Shown here: positions 26,760 to 35,618 of the stretch, piece by piece
Layout of the letters: the number at the start of each line of letters is the position of its first letter
Position numbering within the stretch: the stretch's first letter is position 1
Assembly: GCA_014377155.1 (NCBI GenBank)
Contig: JACMQD010000097.1
Coordinates: 1 to 57,655, forward strand
Origin: Herminiimonas sp.
GTDB lineage: Bacteria; Pseudomonadota; Gammaproteobacteria; Burkholderiales; Burkholderiaceae
Direction: 5' to 3'
DNA: 57,655 nucleotides
Made by a program: the position numbers and the translations under genes
The notes under the pieces: generated by a model
Told to the model about the DNA's origin: nothing
The model's input: the letters and a program-made list of their open reading frames with translations, nothing else
The model's database searches: none

Positions 26760-26907
26760 TAGCGACATGCACTTCTAATCTTTCTTCAACGAAAACGTGT
26801 CAGTGGATTCCCACACCAGAATGCGCCATACACCGATGCTCTAAATTTCCGCCTTATGTGATGATTGCTTTATAGAAGTAATCATTCGATCATCAAGGGA
26901 GAGATCC

Positions 26908-27771
26908 ATGGCAAACGGCTTAACTACATGCAGCACCACCGTTCATTCGGTACCGGTCGTAAATTCAAACGCTATCGCCGCTTTAAAGGTTAAAGCGGTA
27001 CGCGAAAGAGTCCAACCTGGCTTGCGCGCTGCAGCGCCGATCCGTCTTGCCGGCCTGTACGGCCATAATCCTCGGCAAAATCACATTCTCGCATCCCTAC
27101 CAGTTGCGGATTATGAAAAGCTACTGCCGCAACTTGAGTTCGTATCGATGTCCTTCGGGATGACGATCTGCGAAGCGGATACGCAAATGTCGTATGTCTA
27201 TTTTCCGACTAGCAGTATCGTATCGCTGTTATATGAAACACGCGACGGCGCATCGGCCGAAACTGCAGTCATCGGCAACGAAGGCATCGTCGGCGTGACA
27301 TCGTTCATGGGCGGCGGCGCATCGTTGAATCGCACGGTTGTCAAGAGCGCTGGCTACGGCTTCAGGATGAAAGCTACGCGTCTTAACGAAGAATTCAGTC
27401 GCGGCGGTGCATTGCAGTTGTTGCTGTTGCGCTATACGCAGGCACTTATCACGCAAATGTCGCAGACTGCCGTCTGCAACCGCCACCACAGTGTAGTCCA
27501 GCAGCTATGTCGCTGGCTGCTGCTGAGCCTGGACCGATTGCCTTCGAATGAACTGAGCATGACACAAGGCTTGATCGCCAACATGTTGGGCGTACGTCGG
27601 GAAAGCGTTGCGGAAGCTGCTGGCAAGTTGCAAGACGAGGGCCTGATCCACTATAGCCGTGGCCATATCACCGTCATCAATCGCCCGGGGCTCGAAGCTC
27701 GCGTGTGCGAATGCTATGCTACAGTCAAGAAAGAATATGATCGTTTGCTTCCGGAAAGCGCCACTGCATGA
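26908..27771 (+). CDS. Crp/Fnr-family transcriptional regulator
   Basis: Cyclic-nucleotide-binding-fold regulator, 287 residues, longer than Crp (about 210) because of an N-terminal extension of about 55 residues without known domain. The beta-roll domain spans about 62-175 (NHILASLPVADYEKLLPQLE, YVYFPTSSIVSLL, NEGIVGV). The C-terminal winged helix contains LSMTQGLIANMLGVRRESV (about 217-235), the usual helix-turn-helix of this subgroup. The effector-binding Arg and Ser of true Crp are not evident, and this subgroup often acts without cAMP. AAGGGAGAGATCC precedes the ATG. It is followed by a bidirectional terminator. Confidence 0.88.
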   Translation: MANGLTTCSTTVHSVPVVNSNAIAALKVKAVRERVQPGLRAAAPIRLAGLYGHNPRQNHILASLPVADYEKLLPQLEFVSMSFGMTICEADTQMSYVYFPTSSIVSLLYETRDGASAETAVIGNEGIVGVTSFMGGGASLNRTVVKSAGYGFRMKATRLNEEFSRGGALQLLLLRYTQALITQMSQTAVCNRHHSVVQQLCRWLLLSLDRLPSNELSMTQGLIANMLGVRRESVAEAAGKLQDEGLIHYSRGHITVINRPGLEARVCECYATVKKEYDRLLPESATA

Positions 27772-27790
27772 TCGCTGTTCCTAGGAATTG

Positions 27791-27820
27791 AAAAAGCCCG
27801 TGCGTAAGCCGGGCTTTTTT
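27791..27820. terminator. Bidirectional rho-independent terminator
   Basis: AAAAAGCCCG at 27791-27800 and CGGGCTTTTTT at 27810-27820 form a stem with a T tract on either strand. It separates the plus-strand Crp-family gene from the minus-strand hybrid kinase. Confidence 0.9.
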
Positions 27821-27846
27821 TAGCAGGCTGCAATCACGATATGTCC

Positions 27847-29853
27847 TCAGTTCATCTCCTCGCTACTGCGCATATTGGTTCGACCTGTTAGCGACGCCAC
27901 CACTACCAACAATTCAAGCGGATCGACCGGTTTGGCAATATGGGTCTGAAACCCCGCCAGCAAGGCGCGTCTGCGATCATCGCCATGCGCCAGCGCGGTT
28001 AGCGCCGCAGCAGGCGTAATGGGGCCGTCGCGTCCTTCGATCTGGCGCAGCTTGCGCATGAACGCATAGCCGTCCTGTCCGGGCAAACCGATGTCGCTGA
28101 CGATGACATGCGGTTTGTCAGCAATGAAAGCCGCCAGCGCATCGTTGGCATTGTCGACCGCACTGACGCGTGCGCCTCGTTCCTCAAGGACTCGCTGCAC
28201 CAATTCACGTGAATCGATATCGTCTTCGACCAGCAATACGTGTAATCCATCCAGTGCCGGCTCATGGTCGGCATTGGCCTGGTAGTCCACATTTTCGCCA
28301 GTCTGTTCGGGAACGTAGACTAATGCGACCGGCAAATGCACCGTAAACGTCGCGCCGCATCCTTCGCCCTCGCTGGCGACCATGATGCGGCCGCCATGCA
28401 GCTCGACCAATTGCTTGACGATCGACAGGCCCAATCCCAGGCCATTGAATTTGCGGGCGCTGGTGCCGTCCTGCTGACGAAAGCGGTCGAACACGTGCGC
28501 CAGGAATTCGGGCTTGATGCCCGGGCCATTGTCGCTAACAGAAATTTCGAATTCATCGCCGCTGCGTCGCAAGCCGATTTCGACCCGACCCTGCTTTTGG
28601 GTAAATTTGATGGCGTTCATCAACAAATTCCAGACCACTTGCTGCAGGCGCGACGGATCACCTTGCAGCATGCCCAGTGATGGATCGAGTACGACCGACA
28701 GCCGGATTGCCTTGGCATCAGCGGCCAGTTGGGCCGATGCCACGACATCTTCTATGACACGGACCAGGTCGATGCTGCGCACATCAAGACGCAGCTTGCC
28801 GGACATGATACGGCTCATATCCAGCAGGTCGTCGACCATCTGTGCCTGAAGCTTGGCATTGCGCTCGATGACTTCCAGTCCCTTGCGCAGTTTTTCCGGG
28901 TCGGAGCGGTCGCGCAGAAGGAACTGGGCCCAGCCGACGATCGCATTGAGCGGCGTGCGCAGCTCGTGCGACAGGGTGGCCACGAATTCATCCTTGATAC
29001 GCACGGCGCGTTCGGCTTCCGAGCGCGCCGTGCGCTCGCTGTTGAGCAGAGTTTCCCGGTCCTGTTCAATCTGCTTGCGGTCTTCGATGTCGGTACAAGT
29101 GCCGAACCATTTAGTGATGCGACCATCTTGGTCGCGCATCGGAACGCCACGCGTCTTAAACCATCGATATACGCCATCATGCCGGCGCAAGCGGAATTCC
29201 AGATCGTATTCGGCAAGGCCTTCGTAGGCATTGATCCATGCCGCCCTGGTACGACCCCGATCGTCCGGATGCAATGAGCGCACTAGCCATGCCATGTCAA
29301 GCTGGTCTTCCTCCGCAATACCGGTGTATTCAAGCCACTGCTTGCTGAGAAAATCACAACTGCCATTCGGGCGCGAAGTCCATACCAACTGCGGAATCGC
29401 TTCAGCCAGATTGCGATAGTACTGTTCTCGGTCGCGCAGCGTATCAGCATCGATCAGGCGCTTGCGTAGCAGTATTTGTTCCAGCACCCGTGCCACGGCT
29501 TCGGGCAAATATTCGAGATAGTCCCCGGTCTTCGGCAGCACATCGGCCACACCCGAGCGCAAGGCTTCGATTACCCGCGATTCATCGGCAAAACCGGTCA
29601 CCATAATGGCTGGCACGCCAGGGCATGTACGGCTTACTTCGCGAAAAAAATCCAATCCGGTCTTGTGCGCTTTCAGGTCGTAATCCACTACCAGCAAGCC
29701 CGGACGCTCCTGTTCGACTTCCCGATGCGCGGCTTCTGCGCTGGCCACGATCGTGACGCGGTAGCCGCTGCGTTGCAACGCCTTGCGCGCAAGCAGAAGC
29801 AAGCCCTCGTCATCATCGAGGACCAAAATATGGACGGGAGACTCGTTCATCAT
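27847..29853 (-). CDS. Soluble hybrid histidine kinase: receiver-PAS-HisKA-HATPase-receiver
   Basis: Cytoplasmic hybrid kinase, 668 residues, no membrane segment. An N-terminal receiver (about 6-125) has DDDE at 13-16 and D57 in VVDYD. A PAS/PAC domain (about 145-260) carries the PAS_3 pattern FRLRRHDGVYRWF near 220-232. HisKA has H296 in LSHELRTPLNA; the ATPase has N box NLLMNAIKFT near 409-418, DNGPGI near 441 and GLGLGLSIV near 471. A C-terminal receiver has EDD at 543-545, D587 in VSDIGLPG and K641. It overlaps the upstream CheY-like gene by four bases, so it is co-translated with it. The two receivers suggest both input from and output to other kinases of this array. Confidence 0.92.
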   Translation of the reverse strand: MMNESPVHILVLDDDEGLLLLARKALQRSGYRVTIVASAEAAHREVEQERPGLLVVDYDLKAHKTGLDFFREVSRTCPGVPAIMVTGFADESRVIEALRSGVADVLPKTGDYLEYLPEAVARVLEQILLRKRLIDADTLRDREQYYRNLAEAIPQLVWTSRPNGSCDFLSKQWLEYTGIAEEDQLDMAWLVRSLHPDDRGRTRAAWINAYEGLAEYDLEFRLRRHDGVYRWFKTRGVPMRDQDGRITKWFGTCTDIEDRKQIEQDRETLLNSERTARSEAERAVRIKDEFVATLSHELRTPLNAIVGWAQFLLRDRSDPEKLRKGLEVIERNAKLQAQMVDDLLDMSRIMSGKLRLDVRSIDLVRVIEDVVASAQLAADAKAIRLSVVLDPSLGMLQGDPSRLQQVVWNLLMNAIKFTQKQGRVEIGLRRSGDEFEISVSDNGPGIKPEFLAHVFDRFRQQDGTSARKFNGLGLGLSIVKQLVELHGGRIMVASEGEGCGATFTVHLPVALVYVPEQTGENVDYQANADHEPALDGLHVLLVEDDIDSRELVQRVLEERGARVSAVDNANDALAAFIADKPHVIVSDIGLPGQDGYAFMRKLRQIEGRDGPITPAAALTALAHGDDRRRALLAGFQTHIAKPVDPLELLVVVASLTGRTNMRSSEEMN

Positions 29854-30308
29854 GAAGTCAGGTTTGTTCCTGATTTTGGCGGTAGTTTAACTACTTGCAG
29901 AAAGAAGCCGAGCCGGCGTACCGCTTCGATGAACGCATCGTATTCGACCGGTTTGGTGACATAGACATTGCAGCCAAATTCATAACACCGTTCGATTTCG
30001 CGCGGATTATCGGTGGTGGTCAGCATGATGACCGGCAGTGCTGCGGTCAGCGACGACGATTTGAGGCGACGCAATACTTCGATGCCATCGACGCGTGGCA
30101 TGTTAACGTCAAGCAGTACAACCGCATTGCGCAATAGCACGTCTTCTTTTGGCGGCTCTGCAAAAAAATAATCCAGCGCTTCCTGGCCGTCCTTCAGGCG
30201 CAAAAAAGCGTTGGTCAGGCCGGCGCGGCGCAGATTCTTTTCAACCAGCATCGCATGGCCGTCGTCATCTTCGACTAAAATGATATTCAGTGTCTCTTGA
30301 AGGTCCAT
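29850..30308 (-). CDS. Stand-alone CheY-like response regulator (Rcp1-type)
   Basis: Single-domain response regulator, 152 residues, start at the ATG at 30308 (AAGAGAA upstream). It has acidic EDDD at 13-16, phospho-acceptor D67 in VVLLDVNMPRVDG, TTT switch near 97-99 and K119. The long loop with RNAVVLLD is typical of regulators working with phytochrome-like kinases. There is no output domain. It lies one base after the CHASE3-type kinase gene and overlaps the hybrid kinase gene by four bases, so it probably carries phosphate between these two proteins. Confidence 0.92.
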   Translation of the reverse strand: MDLQETLNIILVEDDDGHAMLVEKNLRRAGLTNAFLRLKDGQEALDYFFAEPPKEDVLLRNAVVLLDVNMPRVDGIEVLRRLKSSSLTAALPVIMLTTTDNPREIERCYEFGCNVYVTKPVEYDAFIEAVRRLGFFLQVVKLPPKSGTNLTS

Positions 30309-30309
30309 G

Positions 30310-31923
30310 TCAATTCTCTTGATGTTGATGCATTGTGCTGTCACTCTCCTCGCCCGGCAAGGACAGGAATATCGTCGTTCCGACATTTTGTGTAGATTCT
30401 ACCCATATGCGCCCGCCATGCCGCTCGACCGAACGCCGCACAAGCGCCAGCCCGATTCCTTCGCCTTTGGCAACGTTTCCATGAAAGCGCTGGAATGCAG
30501 TAAACATTTTCGGCAGGTAGGCGGCTGGTATGCCCAAACCGTTGTCCTTGACGTAAAACGTCACGGAACCGCTCGTCGAATCGATTTCAGTACTGCCGAT
30601 TTCGATCGAACCTGTGCGGTTGGGATCAAGGTAACACACCGCGTTACCGATCAGGTTACCGAATATCTGTTCGACCGCGGTCGGATCGGCCCAAGCCGAC
30701 GGCAACGGATGAATCGTCATCGCGACGCCGCGCTCACGAATTGTGCCATACATGGCATCGACCACACGCGCGACGATCTGATTGACGTCGACTTCCTGGA
30801 GCTGATATTCGACGCGTCCGGCGCGACTGAGCCGTAACAGCGCATCAATGATATTAGAGGTGCGCAGGACCGCAGTCTGCAAGAACCGCAGCGCTTCGGC
30901 CATGTCATTTTTGATGATGTCATTGAAGCGTTTTCGGTCCCCCTCGCTACACGAGGACTCTGTTACGACCGCTTGCAGGTCATTACACGCGTGCATGATT
31001 TCTTTGCTGAATCCCTGCAGATTGACTAGCGGCGAGCGCAGGTCATGCGAGACGCTGTAAATAAACATCTCGTTTTCCTGGGTTTGCTGGCGCAGCGATT
31101 CATTGACTATAGCCAGTTCAATGGCGCGCGCCTCGAGTTCCAAACGGTGTCGGGACGCCATTATTTCGGCTTCGGCAAGTCGCAAGCTGGTCTGATGCAG
31201 CACTTCGTCGAGCAAAGAAATTTCATCCTTGCCGCCAAGCTTGCGGGCCAATGGCGCCCCGTCCGCCAAGCGCTGGGCATTCAGCGTCAAGGTCGCGAGC
31301 CGGCTGCCGATGCTCCGGCTAAATGCAAATACCGCCACCGCTGCCGTCAGCAGCGAGCCGATGACGGCGACGATCAACAGCGTGCGCTGCTGTACTTGAA
31401 CTCGCATCAATTCGTCGATACGAATACGGTCGAGCCGTTCCTCTTCAGCCAGAAAGGTGCGCAGTTGCGTTCGGAAACGATCAGCCACTTTCTTGGCGGT
31501 TGGCGCATCGAAACGTTTAACAAGTTCTTCGCGCTGGTTTTGCAAAATCAGTATCCGGTTTTCGTCGACCCAGGCCCGAAAAGCGATGACGTCCTCACGT
31601 AATTTGTCGACCCGCTCTACCTGCTGCGGATTATCGGACACGAGCACGCGCAGCAGATCGACGCCGGCGGTGATTTCATTCCAGGTCGCAGCATCACCCA
31701 GCGTCGAGACGTCGCCCGTGATGATGGCGCCACGCAAGTGCGCAGCCTGTAACAATACGGGCGGCAACAGGTCGTTGGCCTGGCTGAGCACGCGCTTGGT
31801 GTGCAGTGCCATTACCTCAGCTTCGGATGCCTGCATCTGGCCCTTGAACAGGATGCCGAACAAGAGCAGCTGAAACAGCCACGGGATAGCCAGTAACAGC
31901 AGAAATTTATAAAGAAGTTTCAT
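30310..31923 (-). CDS. CHASE3-like membrane sensor histidine kinase
   Basis: Inner-membrane sensor kinase, 537 residues. TM1 is near 8-27; an all-helical periplasmic domain of about 150 residues resembles CHASE3 (RGAIITGD near 64-71). TM2 is near 181-201, followed by HAMP (about 200-255) and a coiled linker. HisKA has H293 in VSHDLRSPLVNLQGFS, typical of the phytochrome-like group, and the ATPase shows NLIGNAVCYL, DNGLGIP and GEGIGLALVRR. NAVCYL in the N box replaces the usual NAxKF/Y, still with the Asn present. Directly coupled to the CheY-like gene. The ligand is unknown. Confidence 0.9.
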   Translation of the reverse strand: MKLLYKFLLLLAIPWLFQLLLFGILFKGQMQASEAEVMALHTKRVLSQANDLLPPVLLQAAHLRGAIITGDVSTLGDAATWNEITAGVDLLRVLVSDNPQQVERVDKLREDVIAFRAWVDENRILILQNQREELVKRFDAPTAKKVADRFRTQLRTFLAEEERLDRIRIDELMRVQVQQRTLLIVAVIGSLLTAAVAVFAFSRSIGSRLATLTLNAQRLADGAPLARKLGGKDEISLLDEVLHQTSLRLAEAEIMASRHRLELEARAIELAIVNESLRQQTQENEMFIYSVSHDLRSPLVNLQGFSKEIMHACNDLQAVVTESSCSEGDRKRFNDIIKNDMAEALRFLQTAVLRTSNIIDALLRLSRAGRVEYQLQEVDVNQIVARVVDAMYGTIRERGVAMTIHPLPSAWADPTAVEQIFGNLIGNAVCYLDPNRTGSIEIGSTEIDSTSGSVTFYVKDNGLGIPAAYLPKMFTAFQRFHGNVAKGEGIGLALVRRSVERHGGRIWVESTQNVGTTIFLSLPGEESDSTMHQHQEN

Positions 31924-32021
31924 GCAGGCGAACTTTGCTCCTGAGTCGTCAGGACTGGTGCAACATTGGAAAACCGGCCTTGGACTGGCCGGAGGTGACA
32001 GAAATCGCGCCGCGTTTTAAT

Positions 32022-32777
32022 TCACACTTTGTGTTCGGCAGCTTTCCGTGCCGACTTCGGCACATTGATCTTGAGCCGGGTGCCTTGACCGGGCTTGCTG
32101 TCGATAGCCAGCGTCCCGCCCAGATAGCGCGCGCGCTCCTGCATCTTGCGCAAGCCATGGGTGTCCCGCAGCCGGTCGGGGTGAGAATCGAAACCGATCC
32201 CGTCATCGCTGACAGCGAGCGTGATCATCGAATCGTCATAATCGACGGTAACGTCCATGTTGGCCGACTTGGCGTGCGAAACGATATTCTTGAGGGCCTC
32301 TTGCAGCATGCGAAACAATGACACAGCGTGCTGGCGGTCGATGCTCGGCTCGCTATCGGGCAATACCAGCTTGCAGACGATACCCGATTGCTGCTGAAAC
32401 TCGTGGATATGCTCGCTGATTGCGGCATGGATACCCAATGCATCGAGCGAGCTCGGCCGCAGTCCGCTCTGAATGCGACGTGTGGTTTGCGTGACGGTGG
32501 TCAGCAGGGTATTGGCTTTTTGCCAGTGCTCCATCAGGAACGCATCCTGCGAAGACTGGCGCGAGATAATTGCAAGGCGCATCGCCAGCGCCGTCAGCGA
32601 TGACCCGAGATCGTCGTGCAATTCACGCGCCAATTCATGTTTTTCTTTCTCGCGCACCGTTTCAAGGTGGTCGACCAATTCACGTAATTCAGCAGTGCGG
32701 GTAGCGACCAGTTCTTCGAGCTCATGCGCGTGCAGGTCTGTGACAGCTTTGAGATGATAGTTCGTGTCCGGGATCAT
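32022..32777 (-). CDS. Soluble HisKA_3-type sensor kinase (NarX/DesK class)
   Basis: Histidine kinase of the NarX/DesK/UhpB class, 251 residues, lacking a membrane or known sensor domain. A coiled-coil N-terminus (about 15-45) leads into the dimerisation motif KEKHELARELHDDLGSSLTA with H54. The ATPase domain has the N box FRMLQEALKNIVSHA, then VSDDGIGFD and THGLRKMQERARYLGGTL. Kinases of this class phosphorylate NarL-type regulators, and the one at 26058-26690 is the only such regulator in the window. The missing sensor suggests that input comes through the coiled coil or a partner. It lies 10 bases after the receiver gene at 32788. Confidence 0.9.
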   Translation of the reverse strand: MIPDTNYHLKAVTDLHAHELEELVATRTAELRELVDHLETVREKEKHELARELHDDLGSSLTALAMRLAIISRQSSQDAFLMEHWQKANTLLTTVTQTTRRIQSGLRPSSLDALGIHAAISEHIHEFQQQSGIVCKLVLPDSEPSIDRQHAVSLFRMLQEALKNIVSHAKSANMDVTVDYDDSMITLAVSDDGIGFDSHPDRLRDTHGLRKMQERARYLGGTLAIDSKPGQGTRLKINVPKSARKAAEHKV

Positions 32778-32787
32778 GGCGGACCTC

Positions 32788-33204
32788 TTAATACGATGCA
32801 GCTTGCTGCGCTACAAAATCGAGCAGGGTATCGGCATCTAATGGCTTGACCAGATGGTGGTCGAATCCGGCAGCTTGCGAGCGCAGGCGGTCGCTCGCGT
32901 GGCCATAACCAGTAGCTGCAGCAATAATTACCTTGCGATCTCCAGCAGCCTTGCGCAATGCCGGCGCCAATTGGTATCCGTCCATGCCAGGCAAGCCGAT
33001 ATCGGACAGGATTAGTTGCGGCTCGAATTCGCTGGCCACGCGCAGCGCTGCCTCACCGTCGGTTGCAGTGCGTACCTGGTAGCCAAGCAGTTCCAGCAGC
33101 GCCGCCATCGATTCGTTGGCATCTTCATTGTCATCGATAAGCAGAACGCGGAAATCATGCGCGGTTGCCTTGTTGTCCATTAATACTTCTGGCGTTTGAT
33201 GCAT
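32788..33204 (-). CDS. Receiver-domain protein left from a decayed hybrid kinase
   Basis: Single receiver domain, 138 residues from the ATG at 33204, which has AGAGGA nine bases upstream. It has DDNED at 24-28, phospho-acceptor D68 in LSDIGLPGMDGY, ATGYG switch area near 109 and KP late in the domain. The open frame continues to 33288 with VHSDGIGHGSEFTVVLPP, the last strand of a HATPase domain, showing that this receiver was once the C-terminus of a hybrid kinase whose upstream part is now broken. The well-placed ribosome-binding site and intact active site suggest it may still be made as a stand-alone regulator. The HisKA_3 kinase gene follows after 10 bases. Confidence 0.75.
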   Translation of the reverse strand: MHQTPEVLMDNKATAHDFRVLLIDDNEDANESMAALLELLGYQVRTATDGEAALRVASEFEPQLILSDIGLPGMDGYQLAPALRKAAGDRKVIIAAATGYGHASDRLRSQAAGFDHHLVKPLDADTLLDFVAQQAASY

Positions 33205-33820
33205 AGTGACTATCCTCTGAGCGGCCGGTGGCAAGACAACCGTAAATTCGCTGCCGTGACCGATGCCGTCGCTGTGTACTCCAATCAAACCGTCTGGCAG
33301 ACTGATGATCTGTTCGCAATCGCAAGACCGACGTTGGGGCCGCGTTGAGTACGGGCAAGCGAATTGTCTTCCTAAACAAACAAATCGAACAGGCTCCGAC
33401 GAATCACTTGCTGATCTCGACGCCCCTGTCCCTGACGGTCAACATTGCCATATCACCTTCGGTAGACGCACGAATGCTGATCATGCCCCGCCTCGGCGTA
33501 AATCTTGCTGCACCATTCAGGATATTGGGCAACCCCTGCATCAGCCGCATCGGGTCGCTTTAAAAAAAGCCGTCCGTGGCGCCAACGACATCGATAGCGC
33601 ATCGACACCATGCTCGATTGTCTGTTGACTGGCCTCTAGCGCACGGTCAATAATTTCATCGAGCAATAGCATTTCGTTGATCGATCGATCTTGGCGCCAT
33701 TGAGGCGCGTCACAGACCGTTATCGAAGCTGTTCGAGCGATACGCCAACGACGGCACCCGGGTATCCACAGTTTCTTTCCTTCGATCCAGTAGCGCATTA
33801 GCTTTACACCATGGAGCGAT
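33205..33820 (-). pseudogene. Decayed kinase part of a hybrid histidine kinase
   Basis: The minus strand carries successive pieces of a HisKA-HATPase kinase in changing frames: LLLDEIIDRALEASQQTIEH (end of HisKA), RLMQGLPNILNGAARFTP (N box, with Asn present), TVRDRGVEIS (G1), FDLFV followed by an in-frame stop, then EDNSLARTQRG and the shifted VGLAIA, and finally GIGHGSEFTVVLPP joining the surviving receiver. At least one nonsense codon (near 33380) and two frameshifts separate them. The phosphorylated histidine and any sensor region were not found. Confidence 0.7.
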
Positions 33821-33986
33821 GATTTTGCAGGGGAATTTACTGTGCAGCCGAAGCGTGCGATGCCCCCGCATTATAGAGCCGGCCTCCGCACCGCCACCGA
33901 GTAAAATTCACAAAATAACACAACGAAGGTACTCGTTCGTATGAGCACGCGACGCGACGCGATTTCTGTTACGTAAAGAGCAATTA

Positions 33987-34016
33987 GCGGCATGGCATTC
34001 GTAGTTGCCATGCCGC
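33987..34016 (-). terminator. Hairpin after the ferritin-like gene
   Basis: GCGGCATGGCA at 33987-33997 pairs perfectly with TGCCATGCCGC at 34006-34016 around an 8-base loop, 38 bases after the stop of the minus-strand ferritin-like gene. Only a weak T-containing tail follows, but it is the likely end of the stress operon. Confidence 0.6.
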
Positions 34017-34054
34017 CGTTCACCGTAGCGCCTAAAGCGTTTTTTTAGTGTCAT

Positions 34055-34579
34055 TTATTCCAGCAAGTCGCGCATGTCATCCGCATGCTCTTCTTCTACC
34101 GCCATGATATTGACCAGCATATGACGTGTGGTGGGATCACTGTCGCCGATCTTCGCAATCATTTGGCGATAAGTTTCAATGGCGATACGCTCAGCGATCA
34201 GGTTGGCACGAATCATGTCCTTGATATCGCTCGAATCATCATATTCTGCATGGCTGCGGGTAATGAGCGTAGCGGGATTGAAATCCGGTTCGCCATTGAG
34301 CTGCACGATACGTTCGGCAATCATGTCAGCGTGCTCTTGCTCCTCTTCGGCATGCTCCAAAAACTCTGCCTTGACAGCACCATTTTCCAGACCGCTCGCG
34401 GTGTAGTAATGCCGCTTGTAGCGCATGACACAAACCAGCTCAGTCGCAAGAGCACTGTTGAGCATGGAAATGATTTCTTCGCGGTCGCCCTGATAGCCGG
34501 CAGTCACTGCGCCGTCATCGAGGTTTTTTGCAGCGGCGCGGATCGCATCGATATCGATTACTGGTTTAACTAATTGCAT
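34055..34579 (-). CDS. Bacterioferritin-like ferritin-fold protein
   Basis: Four-helix ferritin-like protein, 174 residues, start at the ATG at 34579 with GGAGAATTCC. Di-iron-type ligands appear in order: E47 (LATELVCVMRY), ExxH at 80-83 (EEEQEH), E130 (NLIAERIAIETY) and ExxH at 162-165 (VEEEH). This matches the bacterioferritin/DUF2202-like arrangement, so iron storage or peroxide-consuming ferroxidase activity is likely. The haem-ligand methionine of true bacterioferritin is not evident. Last gene of the minus-strand run 35696-34055; a hairpin follows. Confidence 0.88.
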   Translation of the reverse strand: MQLVKPVIDIDAIRAAAKNLDDGAVTAGYQGDREEIISMLNSALATELVCVMRYKRHYYTASGLENGAVKAEFLEHAEEEQEHADMIAERIVQLNGEPDFNPATLITRSHAEYDDSSDIKDMIRANLIAERIAIETYRQMIAKIGDSDPTTRHMLVNIMAVEEEHADDMRDLLE

Positions 34580-34705
34580 GGAATTCTCCGAAATGTTATG
34601 AAGGTGAGGAGCAAGACTACATCGTGATTTATCTGTTAAAACGCAAGTGCGGACAACTGGCACATGCCAGTCGTCCGCCAAACAAAGCGATGACGTCGAA
34701 AACGT

Positions 34706-35236
34706 TTACAAATACACGTGCTCGCCCCGGTTGTCGCGCCAGTCTTTTTCGAAAATTCGGGCGTCTTCTTCGGTACGAGGCTTGACGCCCATCAGGATGC
34801 CGCCTTCCTGAATACCTTGCTCATAGTGCTTGACGCGCTCTTCCGGAATGCCCCAACCGATCAGCGCACCGACCAACCCACCGGTCAGACCGCCCGCACC
34901 CGCACCGGCGACTGCTGCTGCCAGTGGGCCGGCTATGACCAGACCGATGCCCGGCAATATCAGGGAGGTACCGACCGCGGCGACGGCTGCTGCGATCGCG
35001 CCTAACGTGCCGCCAATGCCTGCACCAATTCCCGCACCTTCTGCGGCTTTGCTGCCCAGTTCGGTTTCAACGTCGCCAGTACCCGAGAAATGGCGCTTAC
35101 GTGTGTCGTCGGACATGACCAGATTGACATCATCCTTGGTATAACCACGCGAGGTGACCGACTGATAAGCACGTTCAGCGCTTTCGCGGTCACGGAACAG
35201 CCCCGTCAGGACTTTAGAATCTTTTACGCTTTCCAT
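34706..35236 (-). CDS. General stress protein 17M-like protein with glycine-zipper segment
   Basis: A 176-residue protein, start at the ATG at 35236 (GAGGAGCTTCAG upstream). The N-terminal half (about 8-60) resembles the 17M/YflT domain: VLTGLFRDRESAERAYQSV, then SRGYTKDDVNLVMSD. The centre (about 65-125) is a long Gly/Ala-rich hydrophobic stretch with GxxxG repeats that could insert in or pack against a membrane. A conserved end WGIPEERVKHYEQGIQEGGI follows. Family members are stress-induced with unknown mechanism. It lies 57 bases after the canonical CsbD gene. Confidence 0.8.
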   Translation of the reverse strand: MESVKDSKVLTGLFRDRESAERAYQSVTSRGYTKDDVNLVMSDDTRKRHFSGTGDVETELGSKAAEGAGIGAGIGGTLGAIAAAVAAVGTSLILPGIGLVIAGPLAAAVAGAGAGGLTGGLVGALIGWGIPEERVKHYEQGIQEGGILMGVKPRTEEDARIFEKDWRDNRGEHVYL

Positions 35237-35293
35237 CTGAAGCTCCTCGTAGAACTGCGCGACGCTACACGCGTCGCGCATGGGTCCAACGTA

Positions 35294-35488
35294 TTACGGA
35301 CGTGACTTGCCGTCTGCAGCGTCTTTAACGACTTCTTTGGCGTCACCAACGTTCTTCTGTACTTTACCTTCAGCCTGACGCGCCAAGCCCTTGGCTTCTT
35401 GTTCCTTGCTGCCTACGATGTCGCCTGCAGTTTCCTGAACCTTGCCGGCGATGTCCTTAGCGGTACCTTTTACTTGGTCTTTGTTCAT
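35294..35488 (-). CDS. Canonical CsbD-family stress protein
   Basis: Hydrophilic CsbD-family protein, 64 residues, the normal length. MNKDQVKGTAKDIAGKVQET is followed by the second repeat GSKEQEAKGLARQAEGKVQK. These proteins are strongly induced by general stress in many bacteria and are predicted to be mostly helical or disordered; their function is unknown. AAGGAAGC precedes the ATG. It lies 130 bases after the 25-codon gene and 57 bases before the 17M-like gene in the same direction. Confidence 0.93.
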   Translation of the reverse strand: MNKDQVKGTAKDIAGKVQETAGDIVGSKEQEAKGLARQAEGKVQKNVGDAKEVVKDAADGKSRP

Positions 35489-35618
35489 GATAATGCTTCC
35501 TTATAAATGACCGGATTGGCTAACCCGGGTTAGTAAAAAACGGTAGCGATATTCGTGGCACTGCCAGCAAAATTCACATCCGCATTAAAAAATCTTCAGC
35601 CCTTACGACAACGGCGCT

